Source: Bacillota bacterium (lineage in GTDB: Bacteria; Bacillota; Limnochordia; Darwinibacteriales; Darwinibacteriaceae). Taken from it: DNA of 23,828 nt. Every line of letters starts with the position of its first letter. Position 1 is the first letter of the stretch. The notes below the pieces were generated by a model. It searched no databases. It was not told where the DNA came from and saw nothing but the letters and a program-made list of their open reading frames with translations. Location of the stretch: NCBI GenBank assembly GCA_012518325.1, contig JAAYSR010000267.1, forward strand, positions 1 through 23,828, in the 5' to 3' direction. Made by a program: the position numbers and the translations under genes. Below, one piece after another: positions 7,098 through 16,560 of this stretch.

Positions 7098-8267
7098 TTA
7101 AAACACAGCCTTTGCCAAGGCCTGCGCCAAGCGCACAATCAGCGCCGGCAGGCTGAGCTTTTCCACAGTCTGCCTCACTGTCAGGGGGCTCATGCCCACC
7201 ACTTCCTCACCATAATAGGCGCAGATGCTGCCGACGATTTGACCTGCTTGCACAGGCGGCGCCAGATTTGCTTCCAGCTGGATCACAGTGGTTAGGTCAA
7301 GCTCCTTGCCCCGCTCCACGGTAACCAGGAATTTGTCAGGCAGGACAACGTCCACAACCTGGGGATTTCCGGTCGGGCATTCTAAAGATCCAACTGCTTC
7401 CTGGGGGCCGTAGAGCTCCAGGCTCTGATACTTGCGGAAGCCGTAATCCAAAAGGGCCCTTGCGGCACTCTCCCGTTCTTCTTCGCTTTTGTGCCCCAGG
7501 GTTACAGCAATGAGGCGCAAATTATCCCTTTCGGCGGTGGCCGCGATGCAGTAACCGGCTTCAGTTGTAAAGCCGGTCTTCATGCCGTCCACCCCGTAGT
7601 AGCGGCGCAGCAGCTTGTTTCCGTTCCACAGGACCGGAATGCCGGTTGTGTCGGCACGCATGGTATGTTCATAAGTTGACACAAAGTCCATCAGGCCTGG
7701 AACGGTCAAGGCGTGCCGCACCAGAGCGGCCACGTCTTTGGCGCTCATCTGATTCGAGCCCGTCTCTTCGGGAAGGCCGGTGCAGTTTCTGAATACAGTC
7801 TGCTCCAAACCCAGTTCCCGGGCGCGGACATTCATCAGCTCCACAAAGCTGTCCTCGCTGCCGGCCAGAAACTCGGCTGCAGCAACCGCGGCGTCGTTGG
7901 CAGAACCCACCGCAATTGCGTAGATCAGCTCGCCTAAAGGCAGCTGCTCCCCTGCTTCCAGCCAGATCCGGGAGCCTCGCTTGCTGGCTGCAAAGGGGCT
8001 GGCGGCAACCAAATCGTCCAGGCTCACCTCACCCCGGTCTGCTGCCTCCAGGATCAGAACCAGGGTCATCACTTTGGAAATGCTGGCAACCGGCAGTGCT
8101 TCTTCTGCGTCGTCTGCCAGGAAAACACGCCCGCTGTAGGGATCCATCAGGAAATAAGCTTTGCCGCCCACATCAAGGGCGGCCGCCTGCCCAGCCAGAA
8201 AACTGAGACAGAGGACTGCTGCAGTCACCCATTTTAGACAAGAGTTAAAACGCACTGGAAAAGTCAC
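7098..8267 (-). CDS. dacF: D-alanyl-D-alanine carboxypeptidase, DacF-like
   Basis: This is a class-C-like low-molecular-weight penicillin-binding protein (peptidase S11) that trims the terminal D-Ala from peptidoglycan stem peptides. DacF acts during spore cortex formation in Bacillus. From the GTG start at 8267 it has 389 residues. A signal peptide (about 1-32) precedes the active-site tetrad S63-I-S-K66, the S123-A-N125 motif and K231-T-G233. A C-terminal beta domain (about 290-355) and an amphipathic tail for membrane association follow. I prefer GTG 8267 over the in-frame ATG at 8282. The run of seven G's just before it makes a ribosome site, while the ATG has none. Its place just before spoIIAA matches B. 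subtilis. A general DacA/DacB-type role cannot be excluded. Confidence 0.93.
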   Translation of the reverse strand: MTFPVRFNSCLKWVTAAVLCLSFLAGQAAALDVGGKAYFLMDPYSGRVFLADDAEEALPVASISKVMTLVLILEAADRGEVSLDDLVAASPFAASKRGSRIWLEAGEQLPLGELIYAIAVGSANDAAVAAAEFLAGSEDSFVELMNVRARELGLEQTVFRNCTGLPEETGSNQMSAKDVAALVRHALTVPGLMDFVSTYEHTMRADTTGIPVLWNGNKLLRRYYGVDGMKTGFTTEAGYCIAATAERDNLRLIAVTLGHKSEEERESAARALLDYGFRKYQSLELYGPQEAVGSLECPTGNPQVVDVVLPDKFLVTVERGKELDLTTVIQLEANLAPPVQAGQIVGSICAYYGEEVVGMSPLTVRQTVEKLSLPALIVRLAQALAKAVF

Positions 8268-8273
8268 AGTCTT

Positions 8274-8298
8274 CCCCCCCATAACAATAAGTATGGGG
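8274..8298 (-). promoter_or_regulatory. Hairpin covering the dacF ribosome-binding site
   Basis: Minus-strand CCCCATA pairs perfectly with TATGGGG across an eight-base loop. The right arm runs into the G-run that serves as the dacF ribosome site, so folding would hide it and also bury the alternative ATG. No T-tract follows, so it is not a terminator. Regulation of dacF translation is inference. Confidence 0.35.
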
Positions 8299-8310
8299 CA
8301 GGACTATCCT

Positions 8311-9627
8311 TTATAACTGTTCCGCAGTGATTTTCCGATAAATCGTAGGCTTGAGGGCCGGCTTGCCGTCGCCGATTTGGAACGCCTGCAGCGCCTTGCC
8401 GGCAGCCTCCCGGAGCTTGTGCGGATCGTTGGCATAAATTGTCGCCAAGGGCATTCCAGCCTCGACATAATCACCGATTTCAGCCTTGAGTTCTATGCCG
8501 ACTGCAAGATCGATTACGGAATCCTTATGTTCCCTGCCCGCTCCGAGTTCCATGGCGGAAATGCCAATAATCAGCGGATCAATCGCCTGCACATAGCCGG
8601 CAGCCGGTGCGGCTGCTTCCGTGGTGTGCGCTGCCTGCGGCAGCAGACTTAAGTCATCTGCAACATCTGCCTGGCCGCCCTGGGCTTCAATGAGCTCTTT
8701 GAACTTGTGCAACGCCTTGCCGCTTTGCAGGCTTTCCTCCAGAAGGCGCCTGGCTTCACTGCGCGACTGAACTGCATTTGCCAGCAGCAGCATCTCCGCA
8801 GCGAGCTCCAGGCACAGCTCTGTAAGCCTTGCCGGCCCTTGGCCCCGCAAAGTAAGGATCGCTTCCTTGACCTCCAGGGCATTCCCAACTGCCCTGCCCA
8901 AAGGCTGATTCATGTCTGTAACCAAGGCGACTGTCTCCCGCTTGGCAAGCCTGCCGATCTGCACCATTGTTTTGGCCAGCTCCACAGCTTCCTCCTCGGT
9001 TTTCATGAAAGCTCCCTTCCCAGCCTTCACATCCAGCACAAAGCCGTCTGCCCCCGCTGCAATCTTCTTGCTCATAATGGAAGATGCGATCAGGGGAATC
9101 GACTCCACTGTGGCAGTGACATCGCGCAGGGCATAGAGCAGCTTGTCGGCAGGGGCCAGCTGCCCGGTCTGACCAACCAGGCTTAGACCTATGGTGTTCA
9201 CCTGGGTAATAAACTGCTGTGGGCTAAGTTCAACCTGAAACCCGGGAATGCTCTCCAGCTTGTCAACGGTGCCGCCGGTATGTCCCAGTCCCCGTCCAGA
9301 CATCTTCGCCACAGGTACGCCGAGGCTGGCTACCAAAGGGGCTACAACTAAGGTGGTGGTATCGGCAACGCCGCCAGTGGAGTGCTTATCCACCTTGATG
9401 CCCTGAATCCCGCTGAGATCCAGTGTATCGCCTGAATGGGCCATAATCAGCGTCAGATCAGCGATTTCCTCTGCATCCATGCCCCTGAAGAAAACTGCCA
9501 TCAGCCAGGCAGCCATCTGGTAGTCGGGAATCTCGCCTCCCACGTACCCTTTCACCAGAAACTCCAACTCTGTGCGGGACAAACGCCCCCCGTCCCGCTT
9601 TTTCTGTATCAAGTCCACAGCATGCAT
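8311..9627 (-). CDS. pdp: Pyrimidine-nucleoside phosphorylase
   Basis: This enzyme cleaves uridine and thymidine/deoxyuridine with phosphate to give the base and (deoxy)ribose-1-phosphate. The 438 residues match the usual length of the family. The phosphate-binding segment K-V-D-K-H-S-T-G-G (78-86) and the family signature SGRGLGHTGGTVDKLESIPG (about 110-128) are intact. The C-terminal PYNP domain runs from about 345 onward. It starts 12 bases after the phosphopentomutase stop, which is biochemically sensible: DeoB converts the ribose-1-phosphate product to ribose-5-phosphate. In many relatives a purine nucleoside phosphorylase sits in this spot; none is visible here. The weak GGGTGTGATGGG upstream is the only candidate ribosome site. 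Confidence 0.95.
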   Translation of the reverse strand: MHAVDLIQKKRDGGRLSRTELEFLVKGYVGGEIPDYQMAAWLMAVFFRGMDAEEIADLTLIMAHSGDTLDLSGIQGIKVDKHSTGGVADTTTLVVAPLVASLGVPVAKMSGRGLGHTGGTVDKLESIPGFQVELSPQQFITQVNTIGLSLVGQTGQLAPADKLLYALRDVTATVESIPLIASSIMSKKIAAGADGFVLDVKAGKGAFMKTEEEAVELAKTMVQIGRLAKRETVALVTDMNQPLGRAVGNALEVKEAILTLRGQGPARLTELCLELAAEMLLLANAVQSRSEARRLLEESLQSGKALHKFKELIEAQGGQADVADDLSLLPQAAHTTEAAAPAAGYVQAIDPLIIGISAMELGAGREHKDSVIDLAVGIELKAEIGDYVEAGMPLATIYANDPHKLREAAGKALQAFQIGDGKPALKPTIYRKITAEQL

Positions 9628-9639
9628 CCCATCACACCC

Positions 9640-10809
9640 TTATGATCTGATTTCAGGCAGAAAACTGATCCCCACGGTCTCATACTCAACCCCGAACCAG
9701 TCTGCGGCTGTCTTGGCCACATCGGCAAAGCTGCGGCGGACTCCCAGATGGACTGGGTTGACACTCTCTCCGGCTACCAACAGCGGCACATACTCCCGGG
9801 TATGGTCTGTCCCCGGGAAGGTCGGGTCGCAGCCGTGATCTGCCAGGATAAACAAGAGGTCGCCGCTTCGCAGTCCGGCCATGATTTCAGGCAGGCGGGC
9901 GTCGAACTCTTCCAGGCCCTTGGCATAGCCCGCCGCATCGTTGCGGTGGCCCCACAGCATGTCAAAATCCACCAGATTAGCGAAAATCAGGCAGTCTTCC
10001 CTTTTTTCCTCCATCAGCTGCACAACCTGATCTATCCCCGCCTGGTTACCCTTGGTCGGGAAGGACTCGCTGATTCCTTGGCCGGCAAAGATATCTGAAA
10101 TCTTGCCTACACCGTAGACAGGAATACCCTTTTCTCCAAGGGCATCCAGCACAGTAGGACGCAGAGGAGGCAGGCTGTAGTCATGGCGGTTGGCGGTACG
10201 CTGAAAGGAACCGGGCTCGCCTACAAAAGGCCTGGCAATTACCCGCCCCACTCCATGCTTGCCTTGGAGCAGGCCCCTGGCAGTCTCACACCATGCGTAG
10301 AGCTGGTCCAGGGGTACGATTTCCTCATGGGCAGCGATTTGGAAAACACTGTCCGCGGAGGTGTAGACGATGGGAAAGCCCGTTTTCATGTGTTCTTCTC
10401 CCAGCTCGTCAATGATCACTGTGCCGGATGCGGGATAGTTGCCCAGGGTCTTGCGGCCGATTTGGGCTTCAAAGGCTTCCATGATTTCAGCGGGGAACCC
10501 TTCAGGGTAAGTGGGAAAAGGCGCATCCAGTGTCAAGCCGGCAATTTCCCAATGGCCTGTCGTAGTGTCCTTGCCCTTCGAAACCTCTGCCATCTTCCCC
10601 CAGGCGCCCTCCGGTTTATCCGCCGGTGGCACTCCCTCAACAGGAACAATGTTGCCGAGCCCCAGTCTCCCCATGTTCGGCAGATTCAGGCCGCCAACCG
10701 CCCGGGACACATTTCCCAGGGTATTGCTGCCCTCATCACCGTAAATATGGGCGTCGGGAAGTGAGCCTACGCCTACACTGTCTAAGACAACGATTACAAT
10801 CCTTTTCAT
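9640..10809 (-). CDS. deoB: Phosphopentomutase
   Basis: DeoB interconverts (deoxy)ribose-1-phosphate and (deoxy)ribose-5-phosphate in nucleoside salvage. The 389-residue protein belongs to the alkaline-phosphatase superfamily. The N-terminal metal motif V-L-D-S-V-G-V-G (8-15, D10), the catalytic threonine in K-D-T-T-T-G-H-W-E (T82, matching T85 of the Bacillus cereus enzyme), and the C-terminal metal motif A-D-H-G-C-D-P and T-D-H-T-R-E are all present. Its ATG overlaps the xerD stop (ATGA), and GGAAGAGGAAG lies just upstream, indicating coupled translation. Together with pdp downstream it forms a two-step salvage unit. Confidence 0.96.
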   Translation of the reverse strand: MKRIVIVVLDSVGVGSLPDAHIYGDEGSNTLGNVSRAVGGLNLPNMGRLGLGNIVPVEGVPPADKPEGAWGKMAEVSKGKDTTTGHWEIAGLTLDAPFPTYPEGFPAEIMEAFEAQIGRKTLGNYPASGTVIIDELGEEHMKTGFPIVYTSADSVFQIAAHEEIVPLDQLYAWCETARGLLQGKHGVGRVIARPFVGEPGSFQRTANRHDYSLPPLRPTVLDALGEKGIPVYGVGKISDIFAGQGISESFPTKGNQAGIDQVVQLMEEKREDCLIFANLVDFDMLWGHRNDAAGYAKGLEEFDARLPEIMAGLRSGDLLFILADHGCDPTFPGTDHTREYVPLLVAGESVNPVHLGVRRSFADVAKTAADWFGVEYETVGISFLPEIRS

Positions 10810-11711
10810 GCTTCCTCTTCCTTTCTCGCACGAGGATGGGCCTTACCGTAAACATCGCGCAAATGTCCCTTGTCCAGATGCGTATAGATCTGCGTAGTAG
10901 TTAAATCGGCATGGCCGAGCATTTCCTGAACTGAGCGCAAATCCGCGCCATGCCTCAAAAGGTGGGTGGCAAAGGAGTGCCGGATCATATGGGGCGATAT
11001 CTCCTTTTTGATACCTGCAGCCTTAGCCCAGCCTTTGAGGATTTTCCAAAATCCCTGCCTGGTAAGGCGGCTTCCCCGGGCGTTCACAAACAGCGCCCGC
11101 TCCCGGGGATTGGTCACTAAGCGCCCCCTGGCGTATTTCAGGTAATCCGAGGCTGCCTGGAGGGCATGGCTGCCGATGGGTATGATCCTTTCCTTGTTTC
11201 CTTTGCCCAGGCAGCGGACAAAACCCAGCTCATCAATGTCGCCAACATTTAAGCCAACCAGTTCCGACACCCTCAGTCCAGAGCCGTACATTACCTCCAG
11301 CATGGCCCGATCACGGTAGCCCGCGGGCTTGTCCAGGGTCGGGGCATCAAGAAGGGCCAGCACTTCCTGTTCACTCAGGATCTGAGGCAGCTTGGCTGCC
11401 GTTTTCGGCATGGCCACATAGGCGCAGGGGTTGTTGGCAACAGCCTGTTCATCAACGAGGTAGTCAAAAAAGCTCCGCAAGGAAGAGATCTTGCGGGCCC
11501 TCGAACGCGGCGCAATTGACTGTCCTTCCAACTCCTTAAGATACAGGGCAATGTCTTGTACATCCACATCTGCCAAGGAAAGCTTGTACTTGGCCAGAAA
11601 CTTGCGAAACTGGCGCAAATCAGCGGAGTAGGCATCTACAGTATTCTCAGAGAGTCCCTTTTCAATACGGAGAAAGGAGCAGTAAGCATCAAAAAGAAGC
11701 TGATCAGACAT
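10806..11711 (-). CDS. xerD: Tyrosine recombinase XerD
   Basis: This is a site-specific recombinase that resolves chromosome dimers at dif. From the ATG at 11711 it has 301 residues, the normal length. The N-terminal SAM-like core-binding domain covers about 5-90 and the catalytic domain about 108-290. The full tyrosine-recombinase set is present: R147, K170, H241, R244, H267 and the nucleophile Y276 in TTTQIYTHLDK. The ATG is preferred over a TTG one codon earlier because GGGAGG lies six bases before it. It is a housekeeping Xer rather than a mobile integrase, judging by length and by the conserved spoIIM-xerD-deoB context. Confidence 0.94.
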   Translation of the reverse strand: MSDQLLFDAYCSFLRIEKGLSENTVDAYSADLRQFRKFLAKYKLSLADVDVQDIALYLKELEGQSIAPRSRARKISSLRSFFDYLVDEQAVANNPCAYVAMPKTAAKLPQILSEQEVLALLDAPTLDKPAGYRDRAMLEVMYGSGLRVSELVGLNVGDIDELGFVRCLGKGNKERIIPIGSHALQAASDYLKYARGRLVTNPRERALFVNARGSRLTRQGFWKILKGWAKAAGIKKEISPHMIRHSFATHLLRHGADLRSVQEMLGHADLTTTQIYTHLDKGHLRDVYGKAHPRARKEEEA

Positions 11712-11724
11712 CAAAGCCCTCCCT

Positions 11725-12375
11725 TCAGATCAGAAAGCCGCTGCCAAACTGGGCTAGAATTGGAGTTAAGTATGTCTCAACCAGGGCTGCCAGTACAAAC
11801 AGGCAGGCGCTGCAGAAAGTTAAAAAGGTGGTGCTGGCGAACTGGGCATAGATTCCGTCCTTCGACAGGCCGAGCATGGTCTTGAGGGCTGTGGCGGAAA
11901 ACGACAGAGCTCCGCCTGCACCAAGCAAAAGTGCGGGAACAACCAGGAGATTATGGGGCAAAATGCAGGTTGTGGACAGAATCAGGCCCTGGACCATCGT
12001 TTCCTGAACGAGGAATCCCACGGTAAACCCCAGGACAAAGCCCCTGACAAACACGACGGCCAGGATCAGCGGGGCTCCGATCACCGTCAATCCCAGCAAA
12101 AAGAGGAGACCCGCAGTCTTCACCACGTTTTCCGTCACACTCTGCACAAACACTTCGCCCCGTGGCGCAGTCGCCTCATAATTATCGCCTAAGGAATTAT
12201 ACACCCCTGCTATATAACGGGCCAGGTCGTCCTTCTGAACCGGTGAAAGTTTGTGGGTGGCCACGGCACCAAAGCCTAAACCGGTGACAAACAATAGGAT
12301 AAGTGCTAAGTATAGCGGCAAGTGGCGCAGAAAGTACTTCGCCGCTAATTCAGTGAAGGCGCCTGCTGCAAACAT
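11725..12375 (-). CDS. spoIIM: Stage II sporulation protein M
   Basis: SpoIIM is a membrane subunit of the SpoIID-SpoIIM-SpoIIP machine that remodels septal peptidoglycan for forespore engulfment. The 216 residues contain about five hydrophobic helices: near 20-40, 86-110, 112-135, 140-165 and 180-205. The family's G-x-x-x-G-F-x-x-G-F segment (VRGFVLGFTVGFLVQE) and ILPHNLLVVPALLLG are both present. Length is close to that of the B. subtilis protein. The start follows GAGGTGGAT. It lies 13 bases upstream of xerD. In Bacillus spoIIM is sigma-E dependent; I could not find a convincing sigma-E promoter in the 48-base gap before it. Confidence 0.95.
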   Translation of the reverse strand: MFAAGAFTELAAKYFLRHLPLYLALILLFVTGLGFGAVATHKLSPVQKDDLARYIAGVYNSLGDNYEATAPRGEVFVQSVTENVVKTAGLLFLLGLTVIGAPLILAVVFVRGFVLGFTVGFLVQETMVQGLILSTTCILPHNLLVVPALLLGAGGALSFSATALKTMLGLSKDGIYAQFASTTFLTFCSACLFVLAALVETYLTPILAQFGSGFLI

Positions 12376-12423
12376 ATCCGATCCACCTCTTCAGCTTATG
12401 CATTAACTAACTCTATGCTCAGC

Positions 12424-13059
12424 CTAGAGAAAATATGATCCCAGATGGCCTGTGCTGTTGATGCAGGCCGCTTCCCACCAGCACCGCTCGCCATCCTCAT
12501 AATGGATAAGTTCGGAAATCCCTGTATTGCTCTGGTGGATGCAGTGGGCCTTTTCTAAGGGCATTTGGAGGAGTGAAGCGATCAACAGACGCAGTGCGCC
12601 GCCGTGGGACACAACTGCAATCGTCTGTCCCCGACAGTCAGAGAGAAGTGCGTTGAGAAAGCTGTGCAGGCGCTCCAGAACTTCGCTGGGCAGCTCTCCC
12701 CCTGAAATCCGGGTTGTCAGCACATCCCGGATGCGTGCCTCCCATACCTCAGGATACTCCTCCTGCACCTCAGTGCGGGTTTTGCCCTCCCATACGCCAA
12801 AGGCTATCTCCCGCAGGCGCTGATCAACTATGGGGGTGAGCTGATGATGTTTGGCAATGCTTTCCGCCGTCAGCAGCGCCCTCTTCAGATCACTGCTGTA
12901 GACGGCATCAATGCTGCGGTTCTGCAGAAAACTGCCAACCACCTCCGCCTGCTGCAGGCCCTTAGGAGACAGGGGGCTGTCCTGCTGGCCTTGGTAGCGC
13001 AACTCTTTGTTCCACAGAGTTTCTCCATGGCGCACTAGGATCACTGTGGTTTTCGACAT
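12424..13059 (-). CDS. Histidine phosphatase family protein
   Basis: This is a 211-residue member of the phosphoglycerate-mutase-like histidine phosphatase superfamily, in the broad CobC/GpmB/PhoE group. It has R10-H11-G12-E13 with the phosphate-accepting histidine, the QGQQDSPLS segment, the catalytic acid E84 in L-R-E-I-A-F-G-V-W-E-G, and the second histidine H152 in S-H-G-G-A-L-R. The ATG at 13059 is preferred over a GTG four codons earlier, because that GTG lies inside the GGAGG ribosome site. The substrate cannot be read from the sequence; alpha-ribazole phosphate, sugar phosphates and broad specificity are all possible. No cobalamin genes are nearby. Confidence 0.88.
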   Translation of the reverse strand: MSKTTVILVRHGETLWNKELRYQGQQDSPLSPKGLQQAEVVGSFLQNRSIDAVYSSDLKRALLTAESIAKHHQLTPIVDQRLREIAFGVWEGKTRTEVQEEYPEVWEARIRDVLTTRISGGELPSEVLERLHSFLNALLSDCRGQTIAVVSHGGALRLLIASLLQMPLEKAHCIHQSNTGISELIHYEDGERCWWEAACINSTGHLGSYFL

Positions 13060-13083
13060 TCCATTTACCACCTCCAGATTGGT

Positions 13084-14187
13084 TTAGTTCACTTTCGTTA
13101 CCGAACCATCATTTCCTCCCCCATCCGGGCAATTTGCCGGCAGACTTCGGCAGAACTGGGCACAAGCCGCAATTCCGTGGAAGAACAAGGGGTCGTCCTG
13201 AAGCCCGCGTCCCATAGTAGAAAAAGGGAGATCAGCAGCATGCAGCTCCTGAAAGCTTGCATCTGTCTGCTCCCAGACTATTTTATGCTGCAGTCCCGTG
13301 AGCTGTTCGCCGCCGGGAAAGAGTTCCCGATAGCGTAGGGGCAGGGGCAGGAAGACTTCTGACTGGACAACTTTCGCCAGCACAGTGCGGGTGTGGTGGC
13401 TGATACCCCTGTGCCTGTGCCTGGGGTCCCCTTCGCTTAAGCGCGGGATGGCTACCGGAGTGCCGCCTAGCTGCAGGGCTGCGTTGAGGAAGACGCCCTG
13501 TTCAATGGCGGTTGTACCCCATTTTGTCCCGGTGCCCACTACTCCAGGGCCCATCAGCACCACCGCCAGATCTGCCTGGCTGACATGCTTTGCCGCCAAG
13601 AGAGCGCTGTAGATGTTGACAGCCTCCAGATCCCCGCCAAAGGCATGGCCGAAGGTAATCGTCTGATCGATAAAGCCCCTGGTTTTCAGCATGTCGACCG
13701 TTCTGCTAAAAGCCAGGGGCAGTGCAGCCCCGTCGCTCATCAGATAGACGAGGCGCATATTCTGACAGTTTTGCTTTATAATCCAGGCAAAGGGAGCAAG
13801 CATGCTGTGGAGGCTGCCCACTGCCACCGGCAGCCCCTGGAGGGACTCGGCCTTTTTCAGGATGTCGTGATAGGGACTCTGCTCCTCCTCCACTGACAGA
13901 GTCCTGCCCTGCAGGGGTGTATAGCGGAGCTTCATGATGTGCCCGCCTCCTGCCAGGCTCCGTTCCCTCCCGCGGACGGCAAGAACGTAGTGCCATCCTC
14001 CGGTTCCCAGCTGCAGTTCTTCAGCGGTGGTATTGAGCAGAACTTCATCGCCTGCCCGGCAGGGCCCGGTAAGGTCGGGGTAGTTTACTGCTTTGCCCAC
14101 TTTGGGGCCAAGCTCAACATCCAGTTCCTGCTTGCCTGGGAAATCCTTGACTGAGCGTACAACTGCCCATCTGAGCGAACACTCCAA
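13084..14187 (-). CDS. DUF3866 family protein
   Basis: This 367-residue protein has the hallmarks I associate with DUF3866, an uncharacterised family of Actinobacteria and Firmicutes. They are NYPDLTGPCRAGDEVLLNTTA and ELQLGTGG near the start, then GHIMKLRYTPLQ. MSDGAALPLAFSR, TFGHAFGGDLEAVNIYSAL, VVLMGPGVVGTGTKWG and DPRHRHRGISHHT follow. The glycine-rich loops suggest a nucleotide- or phosphate-binding fold, but no activity is known. The start is TTG with GAGGGGAGG eight bases upstream. It lies 25 bases after the oxidoreductase gamma gene and 24 bases before the phosphatase, so it may be read with either cluster. The C-terminal tail after about residue 300 is less conserved in my judgement. 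Confidence 0.82.
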   Translation of the reverse strand: MECSLRWAVVRSVKDFPGKQELDVELGPKVGKAVNYPDLTGPCRAGDEVLLNTTAEELQLGTGGWHYVLAVRGRERSLAGGGHIMKLRYTPLQGRTLSVEEEQSPYHDILKKAESLQGLPVAVGSLHSMLAPFAWIIKQNCQNMRLVYLMSDGAALPLAFSRTVDMLKTRGFIDQTITFGHAFGGDLEAVNIYSALLAAKHVSQADLAVVLMGPGVVGTGTKWGTTAIEQGVFLNAALQLGGTPVAIPRLSEGDPRHRHRGISHHTRTVLAKVVQSEVFLPLPLRYRELFPGGEQLTGLQHKIVWEQTDASFQELHAADLPFSTMGRGLQDDPLFFHGIAACAQFCRSLPANCPDGGGNDGSVTKVN

Positions 14188-14212
14188 ACCAACAGCCTCC
14201 CCTCGGGGTTTG

Positions 14213-14742
14213 CTATTGGTATGCCCTTCCCCGCTCCAAAGCTTGCATGTTCAGTGGAATCAGGTGGTGATGGCGCTCAGAAAGCACCTCTTTCAACGCT
14301 TTTTCCACACTTTCGATCTTGATCAGCTTCGTAGCCTCGATAAATGCGCCGAGCATAACCATATTGGCCACCCGGGCATTGCCCAGTTCATCAGCGATTT
14401 CATTGGCCGGTACCGCAATTGTCCTGATCTCGTCGCGCTGGGACTGCTTATCGATCAAAGAGGAGTTGTAGATCAGGATCCCGCCTTCGGCCACCCTGGG
14501 TTCGAAGCGGTCGAAGGAAGGCACATTCATCACAATGGCCGCTGAAGGTGCGGTAACAAGTGGCGAGCCGATTTCCTCTTCCGAGACAACTACTGAACAG
14601 TTGCAGGTTCCGCCCCTCTGTTCAGGGCCGTAGGACGGAAACCAGGAAACAGCCTTGTCTTCAATCATGCCGGAATAAGTGATCATTTGGCCAAGCACCA
14701 GCACACCCTGGCCGCCAAAGCCCGCGATAATGATTTCAGCCA

Positions 14743-14743
<1 letters not shown>
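14213..14743 (-). CDS. 2-oxoacid:ferredoxin oxidoreductase, gamma subunit
   Basis: This is the gamma (catalytic-gamma domain) subunit of a CoA-dependent 2-oxoacid:ferredoxin oxidoreductase. The 176 residues show G-F-G-G-Q-G-V at the N-terminus, followed by SWFPSYGPEQRGGTCNCSVVVS, FDRFEP and the ANMVMLGAF segment, all typical of the family. The ATG shares a base with the beta-subunit stop (TGATG), so the two are probably coupled. It is the last of the four subunit genes, ordered delta-alpha-beta-gamma. Relatives of this arrangement are annotated as Vor (branched-chain) or Kor (2-oxoglutarate) enzymes; the ptb-buk neighbours favour Vor. Confidence 0.92.
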
Positions 14744-15494
<751 letters not shown>

Positions 15495-15495
<1 letters not shown>

Positions 15496-16556
15496 TAGCT
15501 GACCCTCCCTTCAACGATCTCATGGATTTTAGCCAGCACATCTTCCGGGGTGGGAACCATGCCGCCCAGTCGATTGCTAAGGTATACCGGACTGACGCCG
15601 TTGACGGCCAGGCGCACATCTTCAATCATTTGACCGGCGCTCATCTCCACAGCCAGGAACGTCCTTTCAGACTTAGCCAGCTCCTGCAGGCGCTTCTCCG
15701 GGAAAGGCCAGAGGGTGATGGGTCTGAACAGACCGACTTTCAGGCCCTGTCTGCGTGCCATCTCCATCGCGGAGCGGGCTACCCTGCCTGAGGTTCCATA
15801 GCCGACCAGGATGACGTCCGCGTCTTCAGTGCCCACTTCCTGCCAGCGAGCCTCTTCTGCCTTAATCCTGTCGTACTTGGCCAAAAGAGCCTGCATGTTC
15901 TTTTCAGCTTTGTCAGCGATGATGTCTAAAGTGTTGACAATATTGGGCTTGCGGCCAACTGCACCCGTTGTCGCCCAGGGCTTTTCCAACTGTTGCAGAG
16001 TGCCGTTTTCTGAGAACTCCACCGGCTCCATCATCTGCCCGAGGATTCCGTCGCTGAGGATCATCACAGGATTGCGCCACTTATCAGCAAGGTCAAAGGC
16101 AAGGGTGGTCAGATCCGCCATTTCCTGCACATTGCCCGGGGCCAGGACAATCAGGCGATAGTCGCCGTGCCCTCCTCCCTTTACTGCCTGGAAATAGTCG
16201 CCTTGGGCCGGCTGGATGCCTCCCAGTCCGGGGCCGTTGCGGACCACGTTGACAATGACACAGGGCAGCTGGGCGGCGGCAATGTAGGAGATCCCTTCCT
16301 GCTTCAGGCTGATGCCTGGACTGGATGATGAGGTCATGACCCGCGCCCCTGCCCCGGCCGCTCCGTAAACCATGTTGATGGCGGCAACTTCGCTTTCTGC
16401 CTGCAGATACACTCCGCCCCGCAGGGGAAGATGCTCAGCCATATAGGCGGGAATCTCATTCTGAGGTGTAATGGGATAGCCGTAGAAAGCCTTCAGCCCC
16501 GCCCGAATGGCAGCTTCGGATAGGGCTTCATTCCCTTTCATTAAAATCCTTGCCAT
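15495..16556 (-). CDS. vorB: 2-oxoacid:ferredoxin oxidoreductase, alpha subunit (VorB-type)
   Basis: This 353-residue alpha subunit carries the pyrimidine-binding and transketolase C-terminal domains. Close resemblance to proteins annotated as 3-methyl-2-oxobutanoate dehydrogenase VorB is seen in FYGYPITPQNEIPAYM, LQAESEVAAINMVYGAAGAG, TSSSSPGISLKQEG, GLGGIQPAQGDYFQ and GGGHGDYRLIVLAP. The second domain (from about 245) has VILVGYGTSGRVARSA and GLFRPITLWPFPEK. Oxidative decarboxylation of valine-, leucine- and isoleucine-derived 2-oxoacids, giving acyl-CoA and reduced ferredoxin, is the likely job. The ptb-buk genes just upstream support this. The ATG follows AAAGGAAG and lies four bases after the ferredoxin subunit. 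Confidence 0.93.
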
Positions 16557-16560
16557 ACGA

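Noticed and set aside
10806..11711. Tyrosine recombinase as a sign of a mobile element
   Set aside because: Length, motifs and the conserved spoIIM-xerD-deoB context identify it as housekeeping XerD. No attachment repeats or phage genes are nearby.
12376..12450. CATATTTT box before spoIIM as a sigma-E -10 element
   Set aside because: No matching -35 element at the right distance, and the box lies at the end of the phosphatase coding frame.
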